From Lysobacter sp. (GTDB lineage Bacteria > Pseudomonadota > Gammaproteobacteria > Xanthomonadales > Xanthomonadaceae), in assembly GCA_030151365.1 (NCBI GenBank), contig JASLDW010000032.1, positions 49,170 through 113,169 of the forward strand: a DNA stretch of 64,000 nt, written 5' to 3'. A program made the position numbers and the translations under genes. Shown piece after piece: positions 8,494 through 17,007 of the stretch; within the stretch, counting starts at the first letter, position 1, and every line of letters starts with the position of its first letter. The notes beneath the pieces are model-generated. The model did not search any database. It saw nothing but the letters and a program-made list of their open reading frames with translations, and was not told the DNA's origin.

Positions 8494-9416
8494 AACTCGC
8501 GATCCTGTCGCGCAACACCAAGCTGTATTCCACCAAGCGCCTGGTCGAGGCCGCGCGCCAGCGCGGCCACAGCGTGCGCGTGCTCGATCCGCTGCGCTGC
8601 TACATGAAGATCGGCGTCGACGCCTTCGAGATGCATTACAAGGGCGTGCAGATCGCCGGCTACGACGCGGTGATCCCGCGCATCGGCGCGTCGGTCACGC
8701 GCTACGGCACCGCGGTGCTGCGCCAGTTCGAACTGATGGGGACGACTTCGCCCAACGGCTGCGACGCCATCCTGCGCGCGCGCGACAAATTGCGTTGCCA
8801 CCAAATGCTGGCGGCCGAAGGCATCGATTTCCCCGCGACCGTGTTCGGCGACAACCCCGACGATACCGTCGACATGCTGTCGATGCTGGGGCCGCCGCCC
8901 CACGTCATCAAGTTGAACGAAGGCTCGCAGGGCGCGGGCGTGATGCTCACCGAAAAGCCGTCGGCATCGCGCGCGGTGATCGAGGCCCTGCGCGGCCTCT
9001 ATGCGCAATTCCTGGTGCAGGAATTCGTCGCCGAAGCCAGGGGCGCCGACCTGCGCTGTTTCGTGGTCGGCGGCCAGGTGGTCGCGGCGATGAAGCGCCA
9101 GGCACCGGACGGCGATTTCCGCTCCAACCTGCATCGCGGCGGCAGTGCGGTTCCGGCCAAGCCACGCAAGGACGAGATCGATGTCGCCGTGCGCGCGGCG
9201 CGCGCGCTGGGCCTCGGCATCGCCGGCGTCGACCTGATCCGCTCCAAGCGCGGCCCGCTGGTGCTGGAGGTCAATTCATCGCCCGGCCTGGAAGGCATCG
9301 AGCAGGCGACCGGCGTCGACATCGCCGGGGCCATCATCGACCACGTCGCCGCCGGGGTGGAACCTCGCGCCCGCAAGCGTGTCAAAGCAGGGAAGGGCGC
9401 CGCGAAGCGCCGTTGA
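8490..9416 (+). CDS. rimK: Ribosomal protein S6--L-glutamate ligase RimK
   Basis: ATP-grasp ligase that adds glutamate residues to the C-terminus of ribosomal protein S6. 308 residues. The N-terminus MKLAILSRNTKLYSTKRLVE is typical. The ATP-grasp domain includes the nucleotide-binding PHVIKLNEGSQGAGVML (~residues 135-151), the segment ADLRCFVVGGQVVAAMKRQ and the metal-binding PLVLEVNSSPGLEGIE (~250-266). A short basic tail (ARKRVKAGKGAAKRR) extends the C-terminus. Co-transcribed with the overlapping upstream protease-like gene. The response-regulator gene starts 44 bases later behind its own ribosome-binding site. Confidence 0.95.
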   Translation: MKLAILSRNTKLYSTKRLVEAARQRGHSVRVLDPLRCYMKIGVDAFEMHYKGVQIAGYDAVIPRIGASVTRYGTAVLRQFELMGTTSPNGCDAILRARDKLRCHQMLAAEGIDFPATVFGDNPDDTVDMLSMLGPPPHVIKLNEGSQGAGVMLTEKPSASRAVIEALRGLYAQFLVQEFVAEARGADLRCFVVGGQVVAAMKRQAPDGDFRSNLHRGGSAVPAKPRKDEIDVAVRAARALGLGIAGVDLIRSKRGPLVLEVNSSPGLEGIEQATGVDIAGAIIDHVAAGVEPRARKRVKAGKGAAKRR

Positions 9417-9460
9417 GCGGCCCTGTGCCAGAATGAAAACTCGAATGGAGGAGACCGCCC

Positions 9461-10141
9461 GTGCGCGTACTCTTGATTGAAGACAACCAGGACATCGCCG
9501 CCAACCTCGGCGATTACCTCGAAGACCGCGGCCATGCGGTCGATTTCGCCGCCGATGGTGTCACCGGCCTGCATCTGGCGGTCGTGAATGATTTCGACGC
9601 CATCATCCTCGACCTCAACCTGCCGGGCATGGACGGCCTTGAGGTCTGCCGCAAACTGCGCAACGATGCGCGCAAGCAGACGCCGGTGCTGATGCTGACC
9701 GCGCGCGACAGCCTCGACAACAAGCTGGAAGGGTTCGAATCCGGCGCCGACGATTACCTGGTCAAGCCGTTCGCGCTGCAGGAAGTCGACGTGCGCCTGA
9801 ACGCGCTGGCGCGCCGCGGCAAGGGGCCGCAGGCGCGGGTGCTGTCGATCGCCGACCTCGAATACAACCTCGATACCCTGGAAGTGCGCCGCGGCGGCAA
9901 GCTCCTGCAGCTCAACCCGACCGCGTTGAAGATCCTCCAGGCGCTGATGGAAGCAGCGCCCGCGGTGGTCACGCGCCAGGACCTGGAAACGCGCGTGTGG
10001 GGCGAGGAGCTGCCCGATTCCGATTCGCTGCGCGTGCACATCCACGGCCTGCGCGCGGTGATCGACAAGCCGTTCCCGACGCCGCTGATCCAGACCCGCC
10101 ACGGCATCGGTTATCGCATCGCGCCGCCGGATGCCGGCTAA
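9461..10141 (+). CDS. OmpR/PhoB-type response regulator (VgrR/ColR-like)
   Basis: 226 residues from a GTG start preceded by a strong GGAGGAG ribosome-binding site. Receiver domain residues 1-115: acidic pocket E7-D8, phospho-acceptor Asp51 in IILDLNLPGMDG, and the conserved Lys102 in DDYLVKPFAL. Winged-helix DNA-binding domain ~125-222, with SDSLRVHIHGLRAVID and the terminal TRHGIGYRI. It overlaps the kinase gene by 11 bases. Layout and sequence resemble the xanthomonad VgrR-VgrS (ColR-ColS) pair, which controls iron and other stress responses; that identity is inferred, not proven. Confidence 0.9.
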   Translation: MRVLLIEDNQDIAANLGDYLEDRGHAVDFAADGVTGLHLAVVNDFDAIILDLNLPGMDGLEVCRKLRNDARKQTPVLMLTARDSLDNKLEGFESGADDYLVKPFALQEVDVRLNALARRGKGPQARVLSIADLEYNLDTLEVRRGGKLLQLNPTALKILQALMEAAPAVVTRQDLETRVWGEELPDSDSLRVHIHGLRAVIDKPFPTPLIQTRHGIGYRIAPPDAG

Positions 10142-11504
10142 GCCCACTCGCTCGAACCTGCCCGGGTTGCCGACGCGCCACAACCGGCGCCGTCTGCGCA
10201 CGCGCATCGTGCTGTCGTTCTTCCTGCTGGGGCTGGGGCTGACATCGCTGTTCGCATTGGCGACGAACTACATCCGCGATCGCATCGAAAACCAGTTGAT
10301 CGAAAAGACGCTCAAGCGTGAGGTCGAGAGCCTGGTGGCGCAGGTGGAGCAGCATCCGGATCAACCAAAGTTTTTCCTGATCTTCGATGCGCGAACCTGG
10401 GGCGATGACAATGCCTACAAGATCAATCCCCTATACCGGGACTTGCCTGAAGGTGTGCACGAAGTTTCCGAGTACGACGAGAAGAACGTCCCGCATACCT
10501 GGAAAGTCGCGGTGCAACGCGGACGATCCGCCAATGGCAAGCCGTTCACGAGCATCGTTCGCTACGACATTACCGGCGCAGCGGAATCGACGACCAAATT
10601 GATGCGCTGGCTGTTCGGCGCGGTGGTCGGATTCACGCTTCTGTCGCTGGCGATAGGCTGGTGGTCCGCATCGCGCGTGATGAGTCCGGTCTCCGATCTC
10701 GTGCGGTTGATTCGGCGGCGTTCGGGCGAAGGCGCGAACGCCAAGGCGCTGGCCCCGCGCTTTCCCAATGACGAAGTGGGCGAGCTGGCGCGCGCGCTCG
10801 ACGATTATTCCGACCGCATCAATGACGCCGCGCGTCGCGAACGCGAGTTCAACGCCGATGTCAGCCACGAACTGCGCACGCCGCTGGCGGTGATCCGCAG
10901 CACGGTGGAGCTGATGCTGGAACAGCCCGACCTCAGCGACAAGATGCGCGAGCGCATCCAGCGCATCCAGCGCGCGCAGGAAGGCGGCACCGCGATCACC
11001 GAAACCCTGCTGCTGCTCTCGCGCGGCGAACGCGTGCGCGGCGAGACGTCGGTGGCGCGCGTCGCCGAGCAATTGCTTGATGCCCATCGCCTGCAGATGC
11101 GCCGCGGCAAGCAGCTCGACCTGCGCATGGAAGGCAATACCGCGCTGATGGTCGATGCGCCGGAGGCGACGGTGAACGTCGCGCTGGGCAACCTGCTCGC
11201 CAATGCCGTGCGCTATACCGACGCCGGCAGCGTGACGGTGCACATCGGTGCCGATTCGGTGGACGTGATCGACACCGGCCGCGGACTCAGCGAAGAGGAC
11301 GAGCAGCGCATGGCGGAACGCGGGTATCGCGGCGGTGCTTCGGGCAATACCAAGGGCGCGGGCATCGGTCTCGCGATCGTGACCCGCATCTGCGCGCTTT
11401 ATGGTTGGCAGATGCAGGTGCGGCCGCGACGCGACGGCACCGTCGGCACCATGGCGACGCTGAGTTTCTCCGACGTCAGGGCGCCCGCCGGGACTAGTAG
11501 CTGA
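10131..11504 (+). CDS. Sensor histidine kinase (VgrS/ColS-like)
   Basis: 457 residues. Basic N-terminus, first transmembrane helix ~26-46, a periplasmic domain of about 110 residues (48-158), second helix ~160-178, HAMP linker, H-box with His246 in DVSHELRTPLAVI, and an ATPase domain with NLLANAVRYT, DTGRGLSEEDEQ and KGAGIGLAIV. The periplasmic part contains an E-x-x-E motif at residues 114-117 (EYDE). In Xanthomonas VgrS an ExxE motif binds ferric iron, so iron sensing is a reasonable guess. Partner of the overlapping upstream regulator. Its 3' end overlaps the convergent small exported-protein gene by 11 bases. Confidence 0.9.
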   Translation: MPAKPTRSNLPGLPTRHNRRRLRTRIVLSFFLLGLGLTSLFALATNYIRDRIENQLIEKTLKREVESLVAQVEQHPDQPKFFLIFDARTWGDDNAYKINPLYRDLPEGVHEVSEYDEKNVPHTWKVAVQRGRSANGKPFTSIVRYDITGAAESTTKLMRWLFGAVVGFTLLSLAIGWWSASRVMSPVSDLVRLIRRRSGEGANAKALAPRFPNDEVGELARALDDYSDRINDAARREREFNADVSHELRTPLAVIRSTVELMLEQPDLSDKMRERIQRIQRAQEGGTAITETLLLLSRGERVRGETSVARVAEQLLDAHRLQMRRGKQLDLRMEGNTALMVDAPEATVNVALGNLLANAVRYTDAGSVTVHIGADSVDVIDTGRGLSEEDEQRMAERGYRGGASGNTKGAGIGLAIVTRICALYGWQMQVRPRRDGTVGTMATLSFSDVRAPAGTSS

Positions 11505-12000
11505 GCCACCAGCAGTCCCGATAACGTCGCAGATGGAAATTCACGCTGGTGGTCGTGGTCGACTTGTCTTGCGCCAGCAGCAGGCGGACGCTGCCGCTGG
11601 CCACTTGGGTATCGACCAGCTGCTGGCGGGTCAGTTTGGCCAGGCGATCGGCGACGTCGTATCCGGAGTCGGTTTCCAGTCCCGGCCAGTGATAGACGCC
11701 GACCAGGCGATTGGGGTCGCCGGTATCGAAGGCAAGGGTGATTTCGTGGACCAGGTCGTCCAGGGTCCGCGCACAGCCCGCACGCACCGCTTGCCTGCCA
11801 AGGCTCATCGTCGCGCCGGAGGGCGCTGCATGCGGGATGGTGCGATCCGCTGCGCCGAAAGCCGCGCAGGGTTTGTCGCTGTAGATCGCCTCGCCGCCGG
11901 TCCCGGTGCATTGGTGGACGGCGGATTGCGCATGCGCGCGCAACGGCGATGCCGAGATCGCGAGCAGGGCCAGACAGGGCAGAAGAAGACGTGAGCGCAC
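11494..12000 (-). CDS. Exported protein with DUF4124-like N-terminal segment
   Basis: 168 residues from a GTG at 12000. A signal peptide covers residues 1-24 (ends AHA-Q). Immediately after it comes VHQCTGTGGEAIYSDKPCAAFG, which resembles the small DUF4124 module of Xanthomonadaceae (short beta-rich segment with two cysteines). The rest (~60-168) has no recognised domain; the end SVNFHLRRYRDCWWLSY carries a third cysteine and many aromatics. Likely periplasmic. Function unknown. Divergent from ilvE and overlapping the kinase gene tail to tail. Confidence 0.72.
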   Translation of the reverse strand: MRSRLLLPCLALLAISASPLRAHAQSAVHQCTGTGGEAIYSDKPCAAFGAADRTIPHAAPSGATMSLGRQAVRAGCARTLDDLVHEITLAFDTGDPNRLVGVYHWPGLETDSGYDVADRLAKLTRQQLVDTQVASGSVRLLLAQDKSTTTTSVNFHLRRYRDCWWLSY

Positions 12001-12066
12001 TTGCGCACTCTAGCGCGACTATGCCGCCGACTGCGCCGTCGGCCGTCGGGACTATGGGGCACGGCC

Positions 12067-12072
12067 TATAAT
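12067..12072 (+). promoter_or_regulatory. Candidate -10 element of ilvE
   Basis: A perfect TATAAT lies 27 bases before the ilvE ATG. No convincing -35 hexamer is visible at the usual distance, so this rests on the -10 alone. Confidence 0.45.
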
Positions 12073-12099
12073 TCGCAGGTACTCGCCAAGGATTTCCGC

Positions 12100-13200
12100 A
12101 TGAACGCCCCCGCATCGCTGGCCTACCAGGTCGCGCTTTCCGACCACGCCCGCAGCGACGAACAGCGGGCGGCGATCCTTGCCGGCGAATTGGGCTTCGG
12201 CAAGGTCTTCACCGACCACATGGTCGCCATCCAGTGGGACAAGGCGAGGGGCTGGCACGATGCGCAGGTTCGCGCCTATGGTCCGCTGGTGCTGGATCCG
12301 GCCGCGGCGGTGCTGCATTACGGCCAGGAGATCTTCGAAGGGATCAAGGCGTATCGCCACGCCGACGGCTCGATCTGGACCTTCCGTCCCGATGCCAATG
12401 GCCTGCGCCTGCAGCATTCCGCGGCGCGCCTCGCCTTGCCGCAACTGCCGGTCGCCGAATTCGTCGAATCGCTGCGCCAGCTGATCGCAGTCGATCACGG
12501 TTGGGTGCCGTCGGCGCCGGAAAGCAGCCTGTATTTCCGCCCCTTCATGATCGCCACCGAGGGCTTCCTCGGCGTGCGTGCGGCGAATGCGGCCGGCTAT
12601 TACGTGATCGCCAGTCCGGCCGGCGCCTACTTCCACGGCGGCGTGAAGCCGGTGAGCATCTGGCTGTCCGAAGACTATGCACGCGCGGGCAAGGGCGGTA
12701 CCGGCGCGGCCAAGTGCGGAGGCAACTACGCGGCGTCGCTGTTGCCGCAGCAGGAAGCGCAGGCGCAGGGTTGCTCGCAGGTGCTGTTCCTCGATCCGGT
12801 CGAGGGCAAGTACCTGGAAGAACTCGGCGGCATGAACGTGTTCCTGGTGTTCAAGGACGGCCGCTTCGTCACCCCGGAGCTGTCCGGCAGCATCCTCGAA
12901 GGCATTACCCGTTCCAGCATCCTGCAACTGGCGCGGGACCGCGGGTTGAAGGTCGAGGAGCGCAAGGTGTCGATCGATGAAGTGAAGGCCGGCATGACCT
13001 CGGGCGACATCGCCGAAATGTTCGCCTGCGGCACCGCCGCGGTCGTGACGCCGATCGGGGAATTGAAGGGCAGGGACTTCGCGGTGGGTGACATCACCGC
13101 ACCGGCCGGCGAAGTCACCATGTCGATCCGCAAGGAGCTGACCGACATCCAGTATGGCCGCGTGCCGGACCGCCACGGCTGGCTGGTCAGGCTGCGCTGA
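12100..13200 (+). CDS. ilvE: Branched-chain amino acid aminotransferase
   Basis: Final transamination step of leucine, isoleucine and valine synthesis (and first step of their breakdown), PLP-dependent class IV. 366 residues, the longer eukaryote-like BCAT type rather than the ~310-residue enterobacterial IlvE. The PLP lysine is Lys205 in TGAAKCGGNYAAS. Other family stretches are LHYGQEIFEGIKAYR, SLYFRPFMIATEGFLGV, EELGGMNVF and EMFACGTAAVVTPIG. The start is the ATG after an AAGGA ribosome-binding site; longer in-frame sequence upstream is not conserved in character. Convergent with metF. Confidence 0.95.
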   Translation: MNAPASLAYQVALSDHARSDEQRAAILAGELGFGKVFTDHMVAIQWDKARGWHDAQVRAYGPLVLDPAAAVLHYGQEIFEGIKAYRHADGSIWTFRPDANGLRLQHSAARLALPQLPVAEFVESLRQLIAVDHGWVPSAPESSLYFRPFMIATEGFLGVRAANAAGYYVIASPAGAYFHGGVKPVSIWLSEDYARAGKGGTGAAKCGGNYAASLLPQQEAQAQGCSQVLFLDPVEGKYLEELGGMNVFLVFKDGRFVTPELSGSILEGITRSSILQLARDRGLKVEERKVSIDEVKAGMTSGDIAEMFACGTAAVVTPIGELKGRDFAVGDITAPAGEVTMSIRKELTDIQYGRVPDRHGWLVRLR

Positions 13201-13203
13201 CGT

Positions 13204-14034
13204 TCAGCCCAGGCGTTTCAGTACGGCTTCCGTCGGCCGTGCCATGTTCAGCGTGTAGAAGTGCAGGGCGGGCGCGCCGCCTTCCACCAGTCGCCGGCAC
13301 AGCGTCGCGACCAGATCGGCGGCGAACTCGCGGATCGCCTCGACGTCATCGCCGTGCGCGCGCATGCGCTGGCCGATCCAGCGCGGGATCTCTGCGCCGC
13401 AGGCTTCGGAGAAGCGTCGCAATTGCGTGAAGTTGGAGATCGGCATGATGCCCGGGATGATCGGGATGTCGATGCCGCGGCGGCGCACGTCGTCCACGAA
13501 ATGGAAATAGGCATCGGAGTTGTAGAAATACTGGGTGATCGCGCTGTGCGCGCCGGCCTTGACCTTGCGTTCGAAGTTGGCGAGATCGGCATGGGCGTCG
13601 TTGGCCTGTGGATGCGTTTCCGGATACGCCGCCACCGCGACATGGAAATGATCGCCGTGCTCGGCGCGGATCAGTTCGACCAGTTCGTTGGCGTAGCGCA
13701 GGTCGCCCTGGCCGATCATGCCCGAGGGCATGTCGCCGCGCAGCGCGACGATGCGGCTGCAACCGAGCGCGCGATACAGCTTCAGCAACGAACGGATTTC
13801 CTCGCGGCTGCCGCCGACGCAGGTCAGGTGCGGCACGCCGTCGACGCCGTGTTCGCCGCGCAGGCGCTGGACGGTTTCCGGGGTGTGGCTGAGCGTCGAG
13901 CCGCCGGCGCCGAAGGTCACCGACATGAATTCCGGCGCATGGGGTTTCAGTTTCTGCACGCTGCGGTCGAGCTGGGCGCGTTGTTCGTCGGTCTTCGGCG
14001 GATAGAACTCGAAGGAAAGCGGAACGGAGGGCAT
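13204..14034 (-). CDS. metF: Methylenetetrahydrofolate reductase MetF
   Basis: Reduces 5,10-methylene-THF to 5-methyl-THF with FAD and NADH, supplying methyl groups for methionine synthesis. 276 residues, TIM-barrel. It starts MPSVPLSFEFYPPKTDEQ, with the catalytic-glutamate motif FEFYPPK. Further family stretches are SVTFGAGGSTLSHT, IVALRGDMP, FERKVKAGAHSAITQYFYN and PIIPGIMPISNFTQLRRF. The much longer open frame upstream (to 15360) is a shadow of the antisense serine-hydrolase gene. The promoter region carries the same inverted-repeat element found at ahcY and metK. Confidence 0.96.
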   Translation of the reverse strand: MPSVPLSFEFYPPKTDEQRAQLDRSVQKLKPHAPEFMSVTFGAGGSTLSHTPETVQRLRGEHGVDGVPHLTCVGGSREEIRSLLKLYRALGCSRIVALRGDMPSGMIGQGDLRYANELVELIRAEHGDHFHVAVAAYPETHPQANDAHADLANFERKVKAGAHSAITQYFYNSDAYFHFVDDVRRRGIDIPIIPGIMPISNFTQLRRFSEACGAEIPRWIGQRMRAHGDDVEAIREFAADLVATLCRRLVEGGAPALHFYTLNMARPTEAVLKRLG

Positions 14035-14065
14035 CGGCGGGTCCGGGGCTGCTGTCGGTTCATTA

Positions 14066-14091
14066 TATCTCTTTGTGCGGATGAAGAGATA
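14066..14091 (-). promoter_or_regulatory. 26-bp inverted-repeat element at metF promoter (SAM-cycle element 1)
   Basis: TATCTCTT, ten spacer bases, AAGAGATA: a perfect 8-bp inverted repeat. On the minus strand it runs directly into TATAAT, a likely metF -10, with the metF ATG about 30 bases downstream. It shares CGGATGAAGAGATAG with the site at metK. The position suggests a repressor operator. Confidence 0.7.
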
Positions 14092-14104
14092 GATCAATTG
14101 ATCT
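14091..14104. promoter_or_regulatory. Perfect 14-bp palindrome between metF and the serine hydrolase
   Basis: AGATCAATTGATCT reads the same on both strands. It abuts the metF element and lies 36 bases before the divergent serine-hydrolase ATG. Possible operator for that gene; no known consensus recognised. Confidence 0.4.
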
Positions 14105-14139
14105 GGCAGGATTGGCTCCCTCGTGCCGAGGAGCGAACG

Positions 14140-15252
14140 ATGAAGACGCTGCGACTGTCCGGATTGGCGATATTCCTGATGCTGTCCGCCTGCGCGACGG
14201 CTCCATCGCGTTCCGCCTTCCCGGCGGCGCGTGCGCAAGCCATCGATGCGGCGATCGAGGCGGGCATGCGTCGCGACGGCGCGGTGGGGATGGCCATCGG
14301 CATCATCGAAGACGACCGCATCGTCTACCTCAAGGGTTATGGCGATGCCGATCGCGAGCAACACGTCCCGGTGACGACGCGGACGATGTTCCGCTGGGCC
14401 TCGGTATCGAAGCCGGTGACGGCGATCGCCGCGTTGCAGCTCGCCGAGCAGGGCCGGCTCGACCTCGATGCCGACGTGCGCCGCTATGTGCCCGAGTTCC
14501 CGGACAAGGGCGTCGCCATCACCACGCGCGAACTGCTGTCGCACCAGGGCGGCATCGTCCATTACGACAACGGCCCGGTGGTCGCGACCGAGAAGAAGTA
14601 CGCCGAAGCGCATCCGTACGCGGATGTCGTCACCGCGCTCGATACCTTCAAGGATTCGCCCCTGGTCAACAGGCCGCGCGAGAAATATTCGTATACATCG
14701 CATGGCTTCATGCTGGTCGCCGCGGTGGTGCAACGTGCCGGCAACCAGGCGTTTGCGCAGCAAGTGAAGGAGCGCATCATCGACCCGCTGCACTTGAAGA
14801 CGATGCAGCCGGACTATCAGTGGATCGCAATCCCCGACCGTGCCACCGGCTACCTGAAAAAGGATGGCGAGGTGCTGCGTTCGACCGATACCGACGTCAG
14901 CTGGAAGCTCGGGGGTGGCGGCTACATTTCCGACATCGAGGATTTCGCCGGATTCGCCAAGGGCCTGATCGACGGCCGTCTGGTGTCCGCGCAGACGCAG
15001 GCGATGATGTGGACGCCGCAGACGCTCGCCGATGGCACGAAGACCGATTACGGCCTCGGCTTCCAGCTCGATGACGACCACGGTCGGTTGCGCGTTGCCC
15101 ACGGCGGATCGCAGGAAAAAACGCGGACGTGGCTGGCGGTCTGGCCGCAGGAAAAGCGCGGCGTCGTCATCATGACCAACAGCGAATGGGTGGATCCGAA
15201 GAAGTACGTGCAGGCGATCGAGGCGCTGGATGCGTCGGATACGGCGAAGTAG
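14140..15252 (+). CDS. Serine hydrolase lipoprotein, beta-lactamase class C / PBP4 family
   Basis: 370 residues. N-terminal lipoprotein signal with lipobox LSAC (Cys18). The active-site S-x-x-K is S88-V-S-K91 (WASVSKPVTAI). The second motif reads YTS rather than the usual Y-x-N (EKYSYTSHGF). The third motif is HGG (VAHGGSQEKT). Family members include esterases, D-amino-acid peptidases and carboxypeptidases; true AmpC beta-lactamase activity is unlikely given the lipid anchor and altered second motif. Start chosen at the ATG giving MKTLRLSG. The longer open frame upstream is antisense to metF. Divergent from metF, convergent with ahcY. Confidence 0.88.
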   Translation: MKTLRLSGLAIFLMLSACATAPSRSAFPAARAQAIDAAIEAGMRRDGAVGMAIGIIEDDRIVYLKGYGDADREQHVPVTTRTMFRWASVSKPVTAIAALQLAEQGRLDLDADVRRYVPEFPDKGVAITTRELLSHQGGIVHYDNGPVVATEKKYAEAHPYADVVTALDTFKDSPLVNRPREKYSYTSHGFMLVAAVVQRAGNQAFAQQVKERIIDPLHLKTMQPDYQWIAIPDRATGYLKKDGEVLRSTDTDVSWKLGGGGYISDIEDFAGFAKGLIDGRLVSAQTQAMMWTPQTLADGTKTDYGLGFQLDDDHGRLRVAHGGSQEKTRTWLAVWPQEKRGVVIMTNSEWVDPKKYVQAIEALDASDTAK

Positions 15253-15274
15253 CTGCGTTCCAGCATCACCAAAC

Positions 15275-15302
15275 AGAACGGGCACCTCGCGGCGCCCGTT
15301 CT
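15275..15302. terminator. Shared terminator between serine hydrolase and ahcY
   Basis: Inverted repeat AGAACGGGC/GCCCGTTCT between two convergent genes. Tails on both sides are only moderately T-rich. Confidence 0.6.
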
Positions 15303-15325
15303 TGTTGCAGTGACCGATGTGCCGA

Positions 15326-16771
<1,446 letters not shown>

Positions 16772-16797
16772 ATGGATACTCCGTGAGTGCGGTGGAT

Positions 16798-16885
16798 TGC
16801 GGTCACGGGCGCCGTTTTGGTTGCCGAGCCTGGCGGCACGGGCTTCATGTGAAGCCGGCCATCGCAGCGCCCCTCGGCGGCGACA
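16798..16885 (-). ncRNA. SAH riboswitch in the ahcY leader
   Basis: On the minus strand the leader reads GCCGAGGGGCGCTGC, then GCCAGGCTCGG, then AACGGCGCCCGTGACC. These are the conserved blocks of the S-adenosylhomocysteine riboswitch: GGGCGC pairs with GCGCCC to form the basal stem, and the AGGCTCGG block can pair with CCGAGG as the pseudoknot. The element is known upstream of ahcY in beta- and gamma-proteobacteria and turns expression on when SAH accumulates. Boundaries are approximate. Confidence 0.88.
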
Positions 16886-16888
16886 TTT

Positions 16889-16914
16889 TATCTCGATATC
16901 GCGATAAAAGGATG
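16889..16914. promoter_or_regulatory. 26-bp inverted-repeat element at ahcY promoter (SAM-cycle element 2)
   Basis: TATCTC, an ATC-centred core, then ATAAAAGGAT: aligns base for base with the metK element read on its minus strand. The wider segment TTTTATC-N10-GATAAAA is itself an inverted repeat. On the ahcY strand it overlaps a TAAAAT -10-like hexamer just before the riboswitch. Confidence 0.6.
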
Positions 16915-17007
16915 AATTGGCTGCCATTTTTCGGGATTTCGGGGTGAATCCACGCAGCCTGAACGTATCCGTGGCAAGCTCGTCAGTCCCAGTCCATTGG
17001 AGGCTCC

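Noticed and set aside
14140..15252. Annotation of the serine hydrolase as an AmpC beta-lactamase resistance gene
   Set aside because: It is a lipoprotein with YTS in place of the Y-x-N motif; the broader family contains many esterases and peptidases.
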